A stretch of 64,000 nucleotides of DNA from Microbacterium sp. PM5 (GCF_003293595.1 NZ_CP022162.1:1555182-1619181); one strand, 5' to 3'; positions 8,052 through 17,034 are shown, counted from the first letter of the stretch. The notes: a model not told the origin generated them from the letters alone. Made by a program: numbers and translations.

Positions 8052-8207
8052 GGCGCCATCCTAGGGGTCGTGCGCGCCCGCCCACCAGCGCGGGCTGCGG
8101 CGACCGCACGGGCTGCGGTTAGCACGGGCACGGCACCGGCGGCAAGCCCTTTCGTGTGGCGGAGAGGGTTCGTACCGTGGAAGTCCGACCTGATGAAAGG
8201 AGTCGCC

Positions 8208-8408
8208 ATGGGATTCATCGACGACGCGAAGGACGCGGCCGAGACGGCCGGCCGGAAGATCAAGGAAGGCTTCGAGGACACGGTCGACCGTGTCTCCGAC
8301 AAGATCGACGAGGCGAAGGCCGACGCCGAGGTCAAGAAGGCCGAAGCCGAGCGCGACTCCGTCCACAAGCGCAACGAGATCAAGGAAGAGATCCGCGGCG
8401 ACCACTGA
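8208..8408 (+). CDS. Small charged helical protein
   Basis: A 66-aa protein, nearly all Lys/Glu/Asp/Ala in heptad-like order (AETAGRKIKEGFEDTVDRVS), so a single amphipathic helix or coiled coil is expected. It recalls CsbD or YtxH/late-embryogenesis-like stress proteins in composition, but I cannot assign a family. The ATG follows AAAGGAGTCGCC, a strong ribosome binding site, and a hairpin terminator follows the stop. Confidence 0.75.
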   Translation: MGFIDDAKDAAETAGRKIKEGFEDTVDRVSDKIDEAKADAEVKKAEAERDSVHKRNEIKEEIRGDH

Positions 8409-8425
8409 GTCGTCTCCTCACGCCG

Positions 8426-8457
8426 AAGGGCCCCGACACGTCCGTGTCGGGGCCCTT
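8426..8457. terminator. Bidirectional hairpin terminator
   Basis: Arms AAGGGCCCCGACACG (8426-8440) and its complement (8443-8457) are separated by two bases, giving a 15-bp perfect stem ending in TTTCG. It lies between the small protein gene and the convergent aldose 1-epimerase gene. Confidence 0.85.
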
Positions 8458-8482
8458 TCGCGTGAGAGGGCGACTGCCGCAG

Positions 8483-9472
8483 TCAGATACCGACGGCGGC
8501 GATGCGCCAGGATGCCGAGACCGATCCGCCGGCCGGGATGACGATCAGGCCCGCGTCGTAGTCGTAGCGATCGGCGTTGAAGGCGTCCGGAGCGCAGGTC
8601 ATCGGCTCGACGGCGAGGCCGGCGCGGTGACCGGGATCGGGCCTGCCGTCGGCCAGCGGCGGGCGGTCGGCCGTGTGGATCTGCACCCAGGGGCACGCCT
8701 GATCCCAGACCATCTCCACGCCGGTACCGGACGGGTCGACCAACCGCACGGTCGCCACACCGTCCGCGCGGGACAGCCCGGTGAACGCGTGGTCGATCTC
8801 CACATCGCCGAGCACCCGCGGCGCGCGCCAGTCGAAACGATCCGAGCCGGCGACCTCGGCGAGCGCGATGGGAGCGAGCTGGTGGTCGGTGACCTCGAGC
8901 ACCCGGTCGGCGGGCAGCGTCAACGTCCACCCGTCCAGCGGCGCAGAACCGGCCACCAGATACGGATGCGGACCGGTGCCGAACGGCGCGGCATCCGCGC
9001 TCTCATTCGTCGCCGCCACGGTCTGGGTGAGACCGTCGGCACCCAACCGGTAGGTCGTCTCCACACGCACGCGCCACGGGTAGCCGGACTGCGGCACGAT
9101 CACCGCCGCCAGCGTGACCGCGTCGGCGGTGTGATCGACGACGGCGAAGTCGAGCCAGACGGCGAGGCCGTGCAACGCATTCGGGCGGCCGATGTCACTG
9201 AGCGCGAGTTCGTAGCTGTGCCCGCCGAAGGAATACGCGCCGTCGACGACGCGATTCGGCCAGGGGGCGAGAGTGGCACCGCGGAAGGCGGGGCGCACCT
9301 CGTCGGCAGCGAAGGGCACGACGAGGTCGCGCCCGTCGAACGTGAGCGCACGCAGCGACGCGCCGACGCTGGCGATGTGCGCTTCGTAGGCTCCGTGACG
9401 GAGGGTCACGTTGGTCCCCGAGGCGGGAACGGACGCGGTGGTCGGGGCAGGTGTCTGTGGCATCGTCAACAT
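8483..9472 (-). CDS. Aldose 1-epimerase family protein
   Basis: Predicted mutarotase-type enzyme interconverting sugar anomers. The 329-aa chain carries a galactose-mutarotase beta-sandwich: FRGATLAPWPNRVVDGAYSF, LHGLAVWLDF, FGTGPHPYLVAG (catalytic His region) and the C-terminal AVEPMTCAPDAFN with the expected Glu. The start is 9472 or 9463; both lie within 20 bp of the upstream sulfurtransferase stop and no ribosome binding site is visible, so translation is probably coupled to that gene. The exact sugar is not predictable. Confidence 0.85.
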   Translation of the reverse strand: MLTMPQTPAPTTASVPASGTNVTLRHGAYEAHIASVGASLRALTFDGRDLVVPFAADEVRPAFRGATLAPWPNRVVDGAYSFGGHSYELALSDIGRPNALHGLAVWLDFAVVDHTADAVTLAAVIVPQSGYPWRVRVETTYRLGADGLTQTVAATNESADAAPFGTGPHPYLVAGSAPLDGWTLTLPADRVLEVTDHQLAPIALAEVAGSDRFDWRAPRVLGDVEIDHAFTGLSRADGVATVRLVDPSGTGVEMVWDQACPWVQIHTADRPPLADGRPDPGHRAGLAVEPMTCAPDAFNADRYDYDAGLIVIPAGGSVSASWRIAAVGI

Positions 9473-9479
9473 CGTAGTG

Positions 9480-10310
9480 TCAGGGGCGGTCGCCGGTGGC
9501 GACCGGCCGGTCGGGAGTATTCGACCACTGGCTCCAGGAGCCCGGGTACAGAGCCGCGTCGTGGCCCGCGACCGCGAGCGCCAGAACGGCGTGGGCAGCG
9601 GTGATGCCCGAGCCGCAGTAGACACCGACGGACTGTCCCTCCAGATCGGCGTAGCGGGCACGCAGCACGTCGGGGGCGAGGAGCCGGCCCTCGGCATCCA
9701 GGTTCTCGGTGGTCGGCGCGTTGCGGGCGCCCGGGATGTGTCCGGCGGCGGGGTCGAGCGGTTCGACGTCGCCGCGGTAGCGCTCCGGTGCGCGGGCGTC
9801 CAGCAGCACGCCGCTGTGTGCGAGGGATGCCGCGGCGTCGATGTCGAGCCTGCGGCGCTGTCCCGCATGCAGCGTCACGGCGCCCGGCGTGGGGGTCACC
9901 TCGCCGGTCTCGAGGGCCCCTCCGGCGGCGCGCCACGCGCGCAGCCCGCCGTCGAGCACCCGGGCGGGAACGCCGGCGTCCGTGAGCATCCACCAGGCGC
10001 GGGCCGCGGCGAACGAGTTCCAATCGTCGTAGACGACGACGGTGTCGCCGTCATCGATCCCCCAGCTGCGCACGGAACGCTCGAAGTCAGCCGGAGACGG
10101 AAGGGGATGACGCCCCTCGCTCGCAGCCCCGTGCACGGCGAGCTCGCCGTCCATGCGGACGTAGACGGCACCGGGCACGTGGCCGTCGCGGTACGCCTCC
10201 GCACCGTCGGGGGCGTCGAGACGGTAACGCACATCGAGGACGACCGGCGGCGTGAGAGAGCCCAGCTGGGCCTTCAGCTCGGAGGGGGTGATGAGGGGAG
10301 ACATGCTCAT
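9480..10310 (-). CDS. sseA: Sulfurtransferase with two rhodanese domains
   Basis: Predicted thiosulfate or 3-mercaptopyruvate sulfurtransferase, 276 aa. The inactive N-terminal rhodanese domain (about 5-130, VVLDVRYRL and VYDDWNSFAAARAWWML) is followed by the catalytic one (about 155-270) with C232 in the loop YCGSGITAAH. The loop CGSGIT is typical of mercaptopyruvate-type enzymes. The ATG at 10310 has TAACCT ending 7 bp upstream, so this first ATG is favoured over the second at 10304. It is likely co-transcribed with the epimerase gene. Confidence 0.88.
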   Translation of the reverse strand: MSMSPLITPSELKAQLGSLTPPVVLDVRYRLDAPDGAEAYRDGHVPGAVYVRMDGELAVHGAASEGRHPLPSPADFERSVRSWGIDDGDTVVVYDDWNSFAAARAWWMLTDAGVPARVLDGGLRAWRAAGGALETGEVTPTPGAVTLHAGQRRRLDIDAAASLAHSGVLLDARAPERYRGDVEPLDPAAGHIPGARNAPTTENLDAEGRLLAPDVLRARYADLEGQSVGVYCGSGITAAHAVLALAVAGHDAALYPGSWSQWSNTPDRPVATGDRP

Positions 10311-10333
10311 GGGAGAGAGGTTACGCGCGAGCG

Positions 10334-10373
10334 CGTACGGGCGGACGCCGACTTCTCGGCATCCGCCCGCACG
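10334..10373 (-). terminator. Hairpin after the GH43 gene
   Basis: Arms of 18 bp (10334-10351 and 10356-10373) with a 4-base loop and two non-Watson-Crick pairs. It starts 10 bp past the stop codon of the GH43 gene and separates it from the sulfurtransferase promoter. Confidence 0.7.
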
Positions 10374-10382
10374 CTCAGGGGA

Positions 10383-13300
10383 TCAGTCCGAGACGCGGCT
10401 CAGGTGGCGGCGGCGCCAGATCACGGCCCCACCCGCCAACAGGAGCAGCACCCCGGCGAACGCACCTGCAACCAGGCCGTCGGACCGACCGCCGGTCGCG
10501 GCGAGGTTCGAGCCGCCCGCCGCGGGTGCCGGCGTCGACGCACCTGTGCCCGTGCCCGGATCGCCGCCCGCGTCGCCGGCGGCGAGCACGGTGATCGCCG
10601 CGGACGCGACGACCTCACCATCGACCCGCACCTGGATGGTGTGGCTGCCCGGTTCGAGGTCGGACGGGATGACGACCGGCGCGGAGAACGCGCCATCGAC
10701 GACATCCGCCTCCGCGAGCGCCCGGTAGGTGCTGGCCACACCGACCTCGACGCGCGGCACGGTGAAGTCGCTGCCCGTCACGGTGAGCGCGCCGCCGGCA
10801 CGAACCTCGGTCGCGCTCAGGGCGATCGACGGGTCGTTCTCGACGGGCGCCTGCGCGGCCGTGAACGTCCAGTTGTCGACCTCGAACAGCGGCCCCGTGG
10901 CCTCGACCGCCGCGGACTCGGGCTGGGCGAACACGAAGAACACGTCGTGCGTGCCCGTCGCGCCGGTGACATCGGCGGTGACCGTGGTCCACTCGCCGGC
11001 CGTGCCCTCCACCGGGAGCGTCGCGACGACCGGGCCGTCGACGTTGTCCAGGCGGACCTGCACCGAGGCACCTTCGACCAGCGGCTTCACGCGCGCCGAC
11101 ACCGTCGCCGCACCCTCGCCGAACGCGACCTGCGACAGCGCGGCGAAGTCACCGTCGTCGATGCTGGACAGCGCCATGTTGCCGTTGCCGTTGTGCTCCG
11201 GGAACTCGACCGAGGGCTGGGTCGTCGCCGTCGTCTTCACGCCGAGCTGCCAGGCCAGTGTCTCGGCCTCGAACGTACGGTACGGGTCGAAGTCTTCGAC
11301 CTGCGCAACGCCGGCGCGCGTGCCGACGATGGGCTTGATCGTGCCGTCCACATTGAACTCGAGCTTGTCGATGTGCACCGAGCGGTACCCCTGCGTCTGT
11401 CCCGCCGTGCCGAGGGCCTGCGCCCACGCGGCCCCGCGCGTCTGCGCGTGGTACGTGAAGTAGGTCTCGCCCTTGTAGGTGAACATGTCGGAGTGGTTGT
11501 TGCCGCCGTTGCCCGGTCCGAAGAACGTGCTCGGGTTCTGGAAGGCCACACCGGCGTACGTCGATGCCGGCAGCTTCATCGGGTCATCGGTCATCATGTA
11601 GGCGATACCGCCGCGCGACGGATACTGCCCCGGGACCTCGTTCACCTGGAAGTTCGACGAGTACGAGTAGTAGTACTTGCCGTCCCGCTTGAAGATGGAC
11701 GATGCCTCGAACATGCCGGGGCCGTCGATCTCGACGGGGTCACCGTCGAGGGTGACCATGTCGTCCTTCAGCTTCACGACGCGCGTCGACTTCGGGTTCT
11801 GCGGTCCCTGGACGTTGGCGCCCGAGCCGATCTGCGAGTTGCCGCCGAAGTACAGGTACGCCTGACCGTCGTCGTCGATGAACACCTCGGGGTCGAACAG
11901 CCACATGCCGGCGGGGAAGCCCCCGTTGTTGACGTAGTCGCGCGAGACGGTGTCGGGGATGATCTTCTTGCCGAGCGGATCGGTCCACGGTCCGAGCGGC
12001 GAACCGCCCACGACCACGGCCGTGCCGGTGCCGCTGTCGCAGAAGTACAGGTAGACCTTGCCGTCCTTCTCGATCGCCGCGGGCGCCCACGAGTTGCGCG
12101 CCCACGGAGCCGCGCCGCCCTCGCGAGCGATCGGCACGGAGCCGTGATCGACCCAGTTGACCATGTCGGTCGTCGACATGACGTTCAGCGTCGTGATCGC
12201 CCCGTACCCGTTCGACGCCGTCGGAAGCCCGTTGGCGTCCTTCGAGTTGGCCTCGTACTGCTGCGTGTCGTTGGTCGAGTAGATGTAGAGGCGACCGTTG
12301 TAGATGAGGTGGTGCGGGTCGGCGCCGAACTTGTGGCCCACCAGCGGGTTGTGGTCACCGATCGGCTTGGTCTGCACCTTCTCCAGCGAGGTGAAGCCGG
12401 GGCCGGCCGGAGCGTCCGAGATCTTGACGAGCGAGATCTCGTCGACCTGGAAGTCCTGGAGCGCGTTGGAGTTCCACGGGGTCTCGACGAACAGCCAGTC
12501 CATGCCGGGGTGGCGCTGGTCGGCGACGAAGTCCTTCGAGAACGATCCCCACTCGCCCTTGGTGAAGCTCTGACCACGATCGTCGCAGCCGTTGAAGTTG
12601 GCCGGGCAGAAGGTGAAGTTGAACTGCTGGGTGTCGGGGCCCTCGGTGTACTTGAGTTTCGCGCTCAGGCGGTAGCCCGCCCCGGCCTCGAGCTTGCCGG
12701 TGACACTGGCGAACGGACCGGATTGCGTGTTCGTGCGGCCTGTGACCTTCAGCGCGTTCAGGCCGCTCGCGGCATCCGTCGTCAGCGCCAGCGTGCCGCC
12801 GCGTGGAGCCTGCCACCCGGTGAAGCCGTCGACGAAGCGACCGTCGGGCAGCAGGTTGCCGGGGACGACCGGCACTTCCGGCACCGTGGGGGTCGTCGGC
12901 GTCGTGCTCTGAACCGTCAGTGATGCATCGTCGACGACGAAGGAGGCGACGGTCGTGTCCCACGGCGTCTCGACGAAGAGGTAGTCGTACGTGTCGACGG
13001 CCGGGGTGAAGGTCTTCGTGAGCGTGAGCCATTCACCCGACGTCGCCGTGCCACCGACCACCGGCGCGCACGCGCTGCGCGAGGCCGTGCAAAGGGTCAC
13101 GTTGACGTTATGCGTCGCCGGCGTGCCGGTGTATTTGATCGACAGCGACAGATCGTAGGAGCGATCGGTCTTCAGCTGCCCGGTCACGGTCGCGGCCGGC
13201 CCGGACTGGAACCCCGTCCGACCGGAGATCTGGATGGCCCCGGTGCCCGTCCGGGCATCGCTGCTGGCCGCAAGCGTGCCGCCGAACGGTGCGCTCCAGC

Positions 13301-13469
13301 CGGCGATGCCGCCTTCGAACGTGCCGTTGCTCAACAGCTCGGTCGTCGCCGCCGTCGCCGGCGAGGTCGCGAGCGCCGACAGGACCAGCGCGCCGACGCC
13401 GGCGAGTGCGCCGAGACGGCGCAGCGCCGGCCGCGGAGAGGGTGTGGGTGGTTTTTTGTGATGACTCAC
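10383..13469 (-). CDS. Secreted multi-domain GH43 glycosidase with LAATG wall anchor
   Basis: A 1028-aa extracellular enzyme, probably acting on arabinan, arabinoxylan or xylan side chains. In order: signal peptide (about 1-45, ends ATSPATA), two CenC-like carbohydrate-binding modules (about 48-195 and 215-370, beginning LLSNGTFEGGIAGW and LLPDGRFVDGFTGW), a GH43 five-blade propeller (about 385-715) with acidic residues in GADPHHLIY, LFDPEVFIDDDG and MFEASSIFKRDG, a CBM6-like domain (FEAETLAWQLGV), an Ig-like domain, then LAATG (989-993), a hydrophobic helix and an RRRH tail. LAxTG is the class E sortase signal. The GTG start at 13469 has AAAGGAG 8 bp upstream. The nearest operators are LacI-like palindromes more than 300 bp upstream. 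Confidence 0.88.
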   Translation of the reverse strand: MSHHKKPPTPSPRPALRRLGALAGVGALVLSALATSPATAATTELLSNGTFEGGIAGWSAPFGGTLAASSDARTGTGAIQISGRTGFQSGPAATVTGQLKTDRSYDLSLSIKYTGTPATHNVNVTLCTASRSACAPVVGGTATSGEWLTLTKTFTPAVDTYDYLFVETPWDTTVASFVVDDASLTVQSTTPTTPTVPEVPVVPGNLLPDGRFVDGFTGWQAPRGGTLALTTDAASGLNALKVTGRTNTQSGPFASVTGKLEAGAGYRLSAKLKYTEGPDTQQFNFTFCPANFNGCDDRGQSFTKGEWGSFSKDFVADQRHPGMDWLFVETPWNSNALQDFQVDEISLVKISDAPAGPGFTSLEKVQTKPIGDHNPLVGHKFGADPHHLIYNGRLYIYSTNDTQQYEANSKDANGLPTASNGYGAITTLNVMSTTDMVNWVDHGSVPIAREGGAAPWARNSWAPAAIEKDGKVYLYFCDSGTGTAVVVGGSPLGPWTDPLGKKIIPDTVSRDYVNNGGFPAGMWLFDPEVFIDDDGQAYLYFGGNSQIGSGANVQGPQNPKSTRVVKLKDDMVTLDGDPVEIDGPGMFEASSIFKRDGKYYYSYSSNFQVNEVPGQYPSRGGIAYMMTDDPMKLPASTYAGVAFQNPSTFFGPGNGGNNHSDMFTYKGETYFTYHAQTRGAAWAQALGTAGQTQGYRSVHIDKLEFNVDGTIKPIVGTRAGVAQVEDFDPYRTFEAETLAWQLGVKTTATTQPSVEFPEHNGNGNMALSSIDDGDFAALSQVAFGEGAATVSARVKPLVEGASVQVRLDNVDGPVVATLPVEGTAGEWTTVTADVTGATGTHDVFFVFAQPESAAVEATGPLFEVDNWTFTAAQAPVENDPSIALSATEVRAGGALTVTGSDFTVPRVEVGVASTYRALAEADVVDGAFSAPVVIPSDLEPGSHTIQVRVDGEVVASAAITVLAAGDAGGDPGTGTGASTPAPAAGGSNLAATGGRSDGLVAGAFAGVLLLLAGGAVIWRRRHLSRVSD

Positions 13470-13779
13470 GTCGATGACTCCTTTTGATTGGGTACCTCGG
13501 TGCGCCCATCGGCAGGAGCCTCGACGTTCAGTGTGAGCACGCCTCGCGGGGTGTACACTTTCGCCGTTCCAGACCGAGGCGGCTTCGCCGCCCGTGCACA
13601 GTCGGGAACACTCCGACGACTCCTCGGACGGTGGGCGCACGCGAAGTGCAGTGCGAGAACGTGCCGGCATGCACGCTCTCCCGATCCCTGTCCGGGGAGT
13701 CGTCCGGTCTGTGCGAAGACGGCGGCGCTCGGGTGAGCGACACTGCCCCCGACATCCCGTTCGGATGGAACGTTCGCGA

Positions 13780-13793
13780 TGTTACCGGTACCA
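13780..13793. promoter_or_regulatory. LacI-family-type operator, TGTTACCGGTACCA
   Basis: The 14-bp near-palindrome matches the TGNTACCGGTANCA pattern typical of actinobacterial LacI-family sugar repressors. It lies upstream of the GH43 gene, for which sugar-responsive control would make sense. Confidence 0.6.
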
Positions 13794-13842
13794 CAAAGGA
13801 GCGGCAAGCCCGCTCCCGCGGTTTCGATGCCCGTTTCGATGG

Positions 13843-13854
13843 GTTATCGATAAC
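13843..13854. promoter_or_regulatory. Palindrome GTTATCGATAAC
   Basis: A perfect 12-bp palindrome centred on CG, of the kind bound by LacI/GalR proteins. It is 63 bp from the palindrome at 13780, close to six helical turns, so looping between the two is conceivable. Confidence 0.5.
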
Positions 13855-13872
13855 AGTCCCCACCCCGCCTCA

Positions 13873-13910
13873 TGGACATCAACCGGGTCTCGGGTGCATA
13901 CTTTCAGTAT
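13873..13910 (+). promoter_or_regulatory. MFS gene promoter with inverted repeat over the start codon
   Basis: TGGACA (13873-13878) and CATACT (13897-13902) are 18 bp apart, and the ATG begins 6 bp after the -10, so the transcript is likely leaderless. ATACT-TTC-AGTAT (13898-13910) is a perfect inverted repeat from the -10 into the start codon, a likely repressor site. Confidence 0.55.
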
Positions 13911-15528
13911 GACTGAAGGTATCGTCGACGCAGCGCCGTCCCGGCGCGAATGGATGGGACTCGCGGTCCTCGCCGCCGGACTCGGCATGATCGTGCTGGA
14001 TGGGACGATCGTCGGTGTCGCCATGCCCGACATCATCCGCGACCTCACACTCGACCTGACCGACGCGCAGTGGGTCTCGAGCCTGTACGCGGTGCTGCTC
14101 GCGGCGCTCCTGCTGTCCACCGGCAAGCTCGCGGACCGCTTCGGCCGCAAGCTCCTCTTCCTGCTCGGCATCCTGGTCTTCGTCGGCGGCAGTGTGTGGG
14201 CGGCGGCATCCACGACGGGCGGGGCGCTCATCTCGGCGCGCGCCGTGCAGGCCGTCGGCGCCGCGTTCATCATGCCGTCGACGCTCTCGACGGTGAACGC
14301 CGTCTTCCAGGGCCGCTACCGCGCCGCCGCCTTCGGGGTGTGGGGCGCGGTCATCTCGGGCGCCGCAGCGATCGGACCGCTGGTAGGAGGCGCGCTCACC
14401 CAGTACGCCTCGTGGCAGTGGGTGTTCCTGGTGAACCTGCCCTTGGGCGCGGTTGTCTTCGCGCTGGCACTGTGGGCCGTGCCCGAAACGCGAGGTGCCG
14501 GCTTCCGCCGCGGCGCCGACGTCGATGGCGCGTTGCTGTCGGCCATCGGTTTCGGCTCGCTCGTCTTCGCCGTCATCGAAGGACCCGATCTGGGCTGGTG
14601 GACGCCCAAGACCGACCTCGTGATCGCCGGCTGGGTCTGGCCCGCGTCGGCCCCGGTCTCGATCGTGCCCGTCTGCCTGGCCGTCGGTGCCGTCGCACTG
14701 ACGCTGTTCGTCTTCTGGGAGCGGCACCGCGAACGCGTGCAACGCGACGCCCTGCTCGATCTGCACCTCTTCTCTCTGCGCACCTTCTCGTGGGGCAATG
14801 TGACCGCCGCCATGGTCGCCGTCGGCGAGTTCGCGATCATCTTCGTCCTCCCGCTCTACCTCACGGCGGCGCTCGGGCTGTCGATCATGCAGACGGGTCT
14901 GGTCCTGGCCGCCATGGCGTTCGGGGCGTTCGCGTCGGGAGCGGCAGCACGACATCTCGCCGCGCGGTTCGGCTCCCCCGGCACCGTGCTGATCGGCCTG
15001 GCCCTGGAAGTCATCGGCATCGTGATCCTCGCCGGGATCGTCGCCGCCACGACGCCGGGGTGGGTCATCGCCCTGCCGCTCGTCCTCTACGGCCTCGGCC
15101 TCGGCCTCGCCTCTGCCCAGCTCACGGGCACGGTGCTGCGCGATGTGCCGGTGGAGATCAGCGGCCAGGGCTCGGCGACGCAGTCGACCGTCCGCCAGAT
15201 CGGCACGGCGCTCGGCACCGCGTTCGCCGGGGCGGCACTGTCGGTCTCGCTCGCGCTGACCCTTCCCGGAGCATTGACGGATGCCGGGATCACCGGCCCC
15301 GCGGCGTCACAGCTCGCCGACGCGACGCGGACGTCGGCGGGCACCCTGATCTCACAGCTGCGCGCGGAGGGCTCCGCCAGCATGCTCGGAGCACAGACCG
15401 ATGCCGCCGTGCACGCCCTCTCGGCAGGGTTCGCCGACGCGACCCGCTGGTCACTGCTGCTCGCGTCGCTGTTCCTCCTGCTGGGTCTCGTCGGCGCCGC
15501 GCAGCTGCGGCGGTTCGCCCGGCGTTAG
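13909..15528 (+). CDS. MFS drug exporter, DHA2 (EmrB/QacA) type
   Basis: A 539-aa proton-driven exporter of the inner membrane with about 14 hydrophobic helices. DHA2 motifs are present: VLDGTIVGVAMPDIIRDL in helix 1 (motif D1), GKLADRFGRKLLFLLG (motif A) and GPLVGGALTQYASWQWVFLVNLP (motif C region). Substrates are probably hydrophobic drugs or dyes but cannot be predicted. The start at 13909 fits the leaderless promoter; upstream in-frame codons are not needed. The gene is followed after 29 bp by a hypothetical gene. Confidence 0.9.
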   Translation: MTEGIVDAAPSRREWMGLAVLAAGLGMIVLDGTIVGVAMPDIIRDLTLDLTDAQWVSSLYAVLLAALLLSTGKLADRFGRKLLFLLGILVFVGGSVWAAASTTGGALISARAVQAVGAAFIMPSTLSTVNAVFQGRYRAAAFGVWGAVISGAAAIGPLVGGALTQYASWQWVFLVNLPLGAVVFALALWAVPETRGAGFRRGADVDGALLSAIGFGSLVFAVIEGPDLGWWTPKTDLVIAGWVWPASAPVSIVPVCLAVGAVALTLFVFWERHRERVQRDALLDLHLFSLRTFSWGNVTAAMVAVGEFAIIFVLPLYLTAALGLSIMQTGLVLAAMAFGAFASGAAARHLAARFGSPGTVLIGLALEVIGIVILAGIVAATTPGWVIALPLVLYGLGLGLASAQLTGTVLRDVPVEISGQGSATQSTVRQIGTALGTAFAGAALSVSLALTLPGALTDAGITGPAASQLADATRTSAGTLISQLRAEGSASMLGAQTDAAVHALSAGFADATRWSLLLASLFLLLGLVGAAQLRRFARR

Positions 15529-15557
15529 GCTCGGGCAGCGGCGTTAGGCTCGGCACC

Positions 15558-16178
15558 ATGCGCGCGGAGGCAGTCGATGCCGACATCATCACAGCGCAGG
15601 ACGTGCGCCCTCGGTTCCGCCTCTACACCTTCGAGGGCCCGGCCCCGACGGTCACGGCGACGGATCTCTGGGATTGTTCGGTCGATGCCGCCCTCGGGGA
15701 GGCAGGCCGCTGGGACGAGACGCGACTGTGGTCTCTCGCTCTCGTGAGCGCCCGCGGTCCAGCGGCCGGGTTGAGCTGGCTCTCCGGCTACGACTACCGC
15801 GAACCGCCGAACGATCGGCACCGGTGGGCGGCGCGCCGCGTCATGCAGGACCGCTATCTGTCGGCTCAGTCGCGCGCCGGACGACCGGTCGTCCTGCCCG
15901 ACGGACTGCGCGTGGTGCGCATGTTCCTGGGCTGGGCAGAGAGCCCCCTATGGGAGAGCTTCACCGACAGCTACCCGGCCGACCCGGCAGCCCTCGGTCT
16001 GAGTCCGGCACTGGCGGCAGACCTGCGCGCCTGGAACGCCCGATGGAACGCCCACGACCCGGAGCAGGCGATGCCCGACGAGGACGCGTTCCTCCACGAG
16101 GGGCGGCGGCTTCATCGTCGAGTGCAGAGCGAGCTCGCGGGGATCGCCGAGGTTCGTCCCGAGTTCGACCGCGGCTAG
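15558..16178 (+). CDS. Hypothetical protein
   Basis: A 206-aa soluble protein I cannot assign. It has no signal or membrane segment, is Trp/Arg-rich (DLWDCSVDAALGEAGRWDET, FLGWAESPLWESF) and ends in a helical Arg/Glu segment. The ATG at 15558 has TAGGCT ending 7 bp upstream. A 14-bp word containing that hexamer also occurs 19 bp earlier, where its TAG is the stop codon of the MFS gene, so the promoter looks duplicated. Confidence 0.65.
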   Translation: MRAEAVDADIITAQDVRPRFRLYTFEGPAPTVTATDLWDCSVDAALGEAGRWDETRLWSLALVSARGPAAGLSWLSGYDYREPPNDRHRWAARRVMQDRYLSAQSRAGRPVVLPDGLRVVRMFLGWAESPLWESFTDSYPADPAALGLSPALAADLRAWNARWNAHDPEQAMPDEDAFLHEGRRLHRRVQSELAGIAEVRPEFDRG

Positions 16179-16188
16179 GCTCGGACCC

Positions 16189-17034
16189 ATGCGCATCGCC
16201 GTGACCGGAGCATCCGGAAAGCTGGGAACCGTCGTCGTCCGCGAACTGCGAGAGGCGGGCCACGACGTCGTCGGGATGGACGTCGTCGGCACCCGCGGCG
16301 CGGGCTTCGTCCAGGTCGACTTCACCGACTACGGGCAGACCGTCGACGCCCTGCAGGCTGTCAACGACCAGCACGACGGGCTCGACGCGGTCGTGCACCT
16401 CGCGGCCATCCCGGCTCCCGGCATCCGCTCCGACGTCGCCACCTTCCACAACAACATCGCGGTCACCTTCAACGTGATGTGGGCGGCGATCCGGCTGGGC
16501 ATCACCCGCATCGTCACCGCGTCGAGCGAGACCGTGCAGGGCCTGCCGTTCGACGTGCCGCCGCCGTACCTGCCGGTCGACGAGGAGTACGCCGCCCGCC
16601 CAGAGACGGTCTACTCGCTCGTGAAGCACCTCGAGGAGACCATGGAGAAGGAGCTCGTGCGGTGGCACCCCGAGGTGTCGATCACCGCGCTGCGCTTCTC
16701 CAACGTCATGGTCCCGGCCGACTACGCCGAGTTCCCCTCGTTCGACGCCGACGCGACCCTGCGCAAGTGGAACCTGTGGAGCTACATCGACGCCCGAGAC
16801 GCCGCCGCCGTCATCGGCCGGGCACTGGAGGTCGCGCCGGCCGGGTTCGACCACTTCCTCATCGCGAACACCGACACGGTCATGAGCCGCCCGAACGCGG
16901 AACTGGTCGCCGATGTGTTCCCCGACGTCGAGGTCCGCGGCGACCTCGGCGTCAACGATTCGCTCTTCTCGACCGCGAAGGCGCAGCGACTGCTGGGCTG
17001 GACCCCCCAGCACTCCTGGCGCGACGAGGTCTGA
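16189..17034 (+). CDS. NAD-dependent epimerase/dehydratase (extended SDR)
   Basis: A 281-aa Rossmann protein. The dinucleotide motif is TGASGKLG at residues 6-13, the catalytic pair is Y and K in the YSLVKHLEE segment (YxxxK), and the Ser is in VTASSETVQG. The text resembles uronate dehydrogenase or UDP-sugar epimerase-like SDRs; the substrate is unknown. The start has TAGGCT ending 7 bp upstream, whose first bases are the end of the preceding gene. The C-terminal LGWTPQHSWRDEV is typical of the family. Confidence 0.83.
   Translation: MRIAVTGASGKLGTVVVRELREAGHDVVGMDVVGTRGAGFVQVDFTDYGQTVDALQAVNDQHDGLDAVVHLAAIPAPGIRSDVATFHNNIAVTFNVMWAAIRLGITRIVTASSETVQGLPFDVPPPYLPVDEEYAARPETVYSLVKHLEETMEKELVRWHPEVSITALRFSNVMVPADYAEFPSFDADATLRKWNLWSYIDARDAAAVIGRALEVAPAGFDHFLIANTDTVMSRPNAELVADVFPDVEVRGDLGVNDSLFSTAKAQRLLGWTPQHSWRDEV

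Larger units (their letters stand above)
13470..13908. other. 439-bp intergenic region with LacI-type palindromes
   Basis: No convincing gene is seen on either strand. The region must hold the promoters of the GH43 gene (leftward) and the MFS gene (rightward). It carries two LacI-like palindromes and an inverted repeat at the MFS start, listed separately. No clear -10/-35 pair for the GH43 gene was found; GTGTACAC at about 13550 is a possible core. Confidence 0.7.

Noticed and set aside
9411..12923. A 1170-codon plus-strand frame.
   Set aside because: It is antisense to the epimerase, sulfurtransferase and GH43 genes; composition (Arg, Gly, Asp, Val) is that of a high-GC shadow frame.
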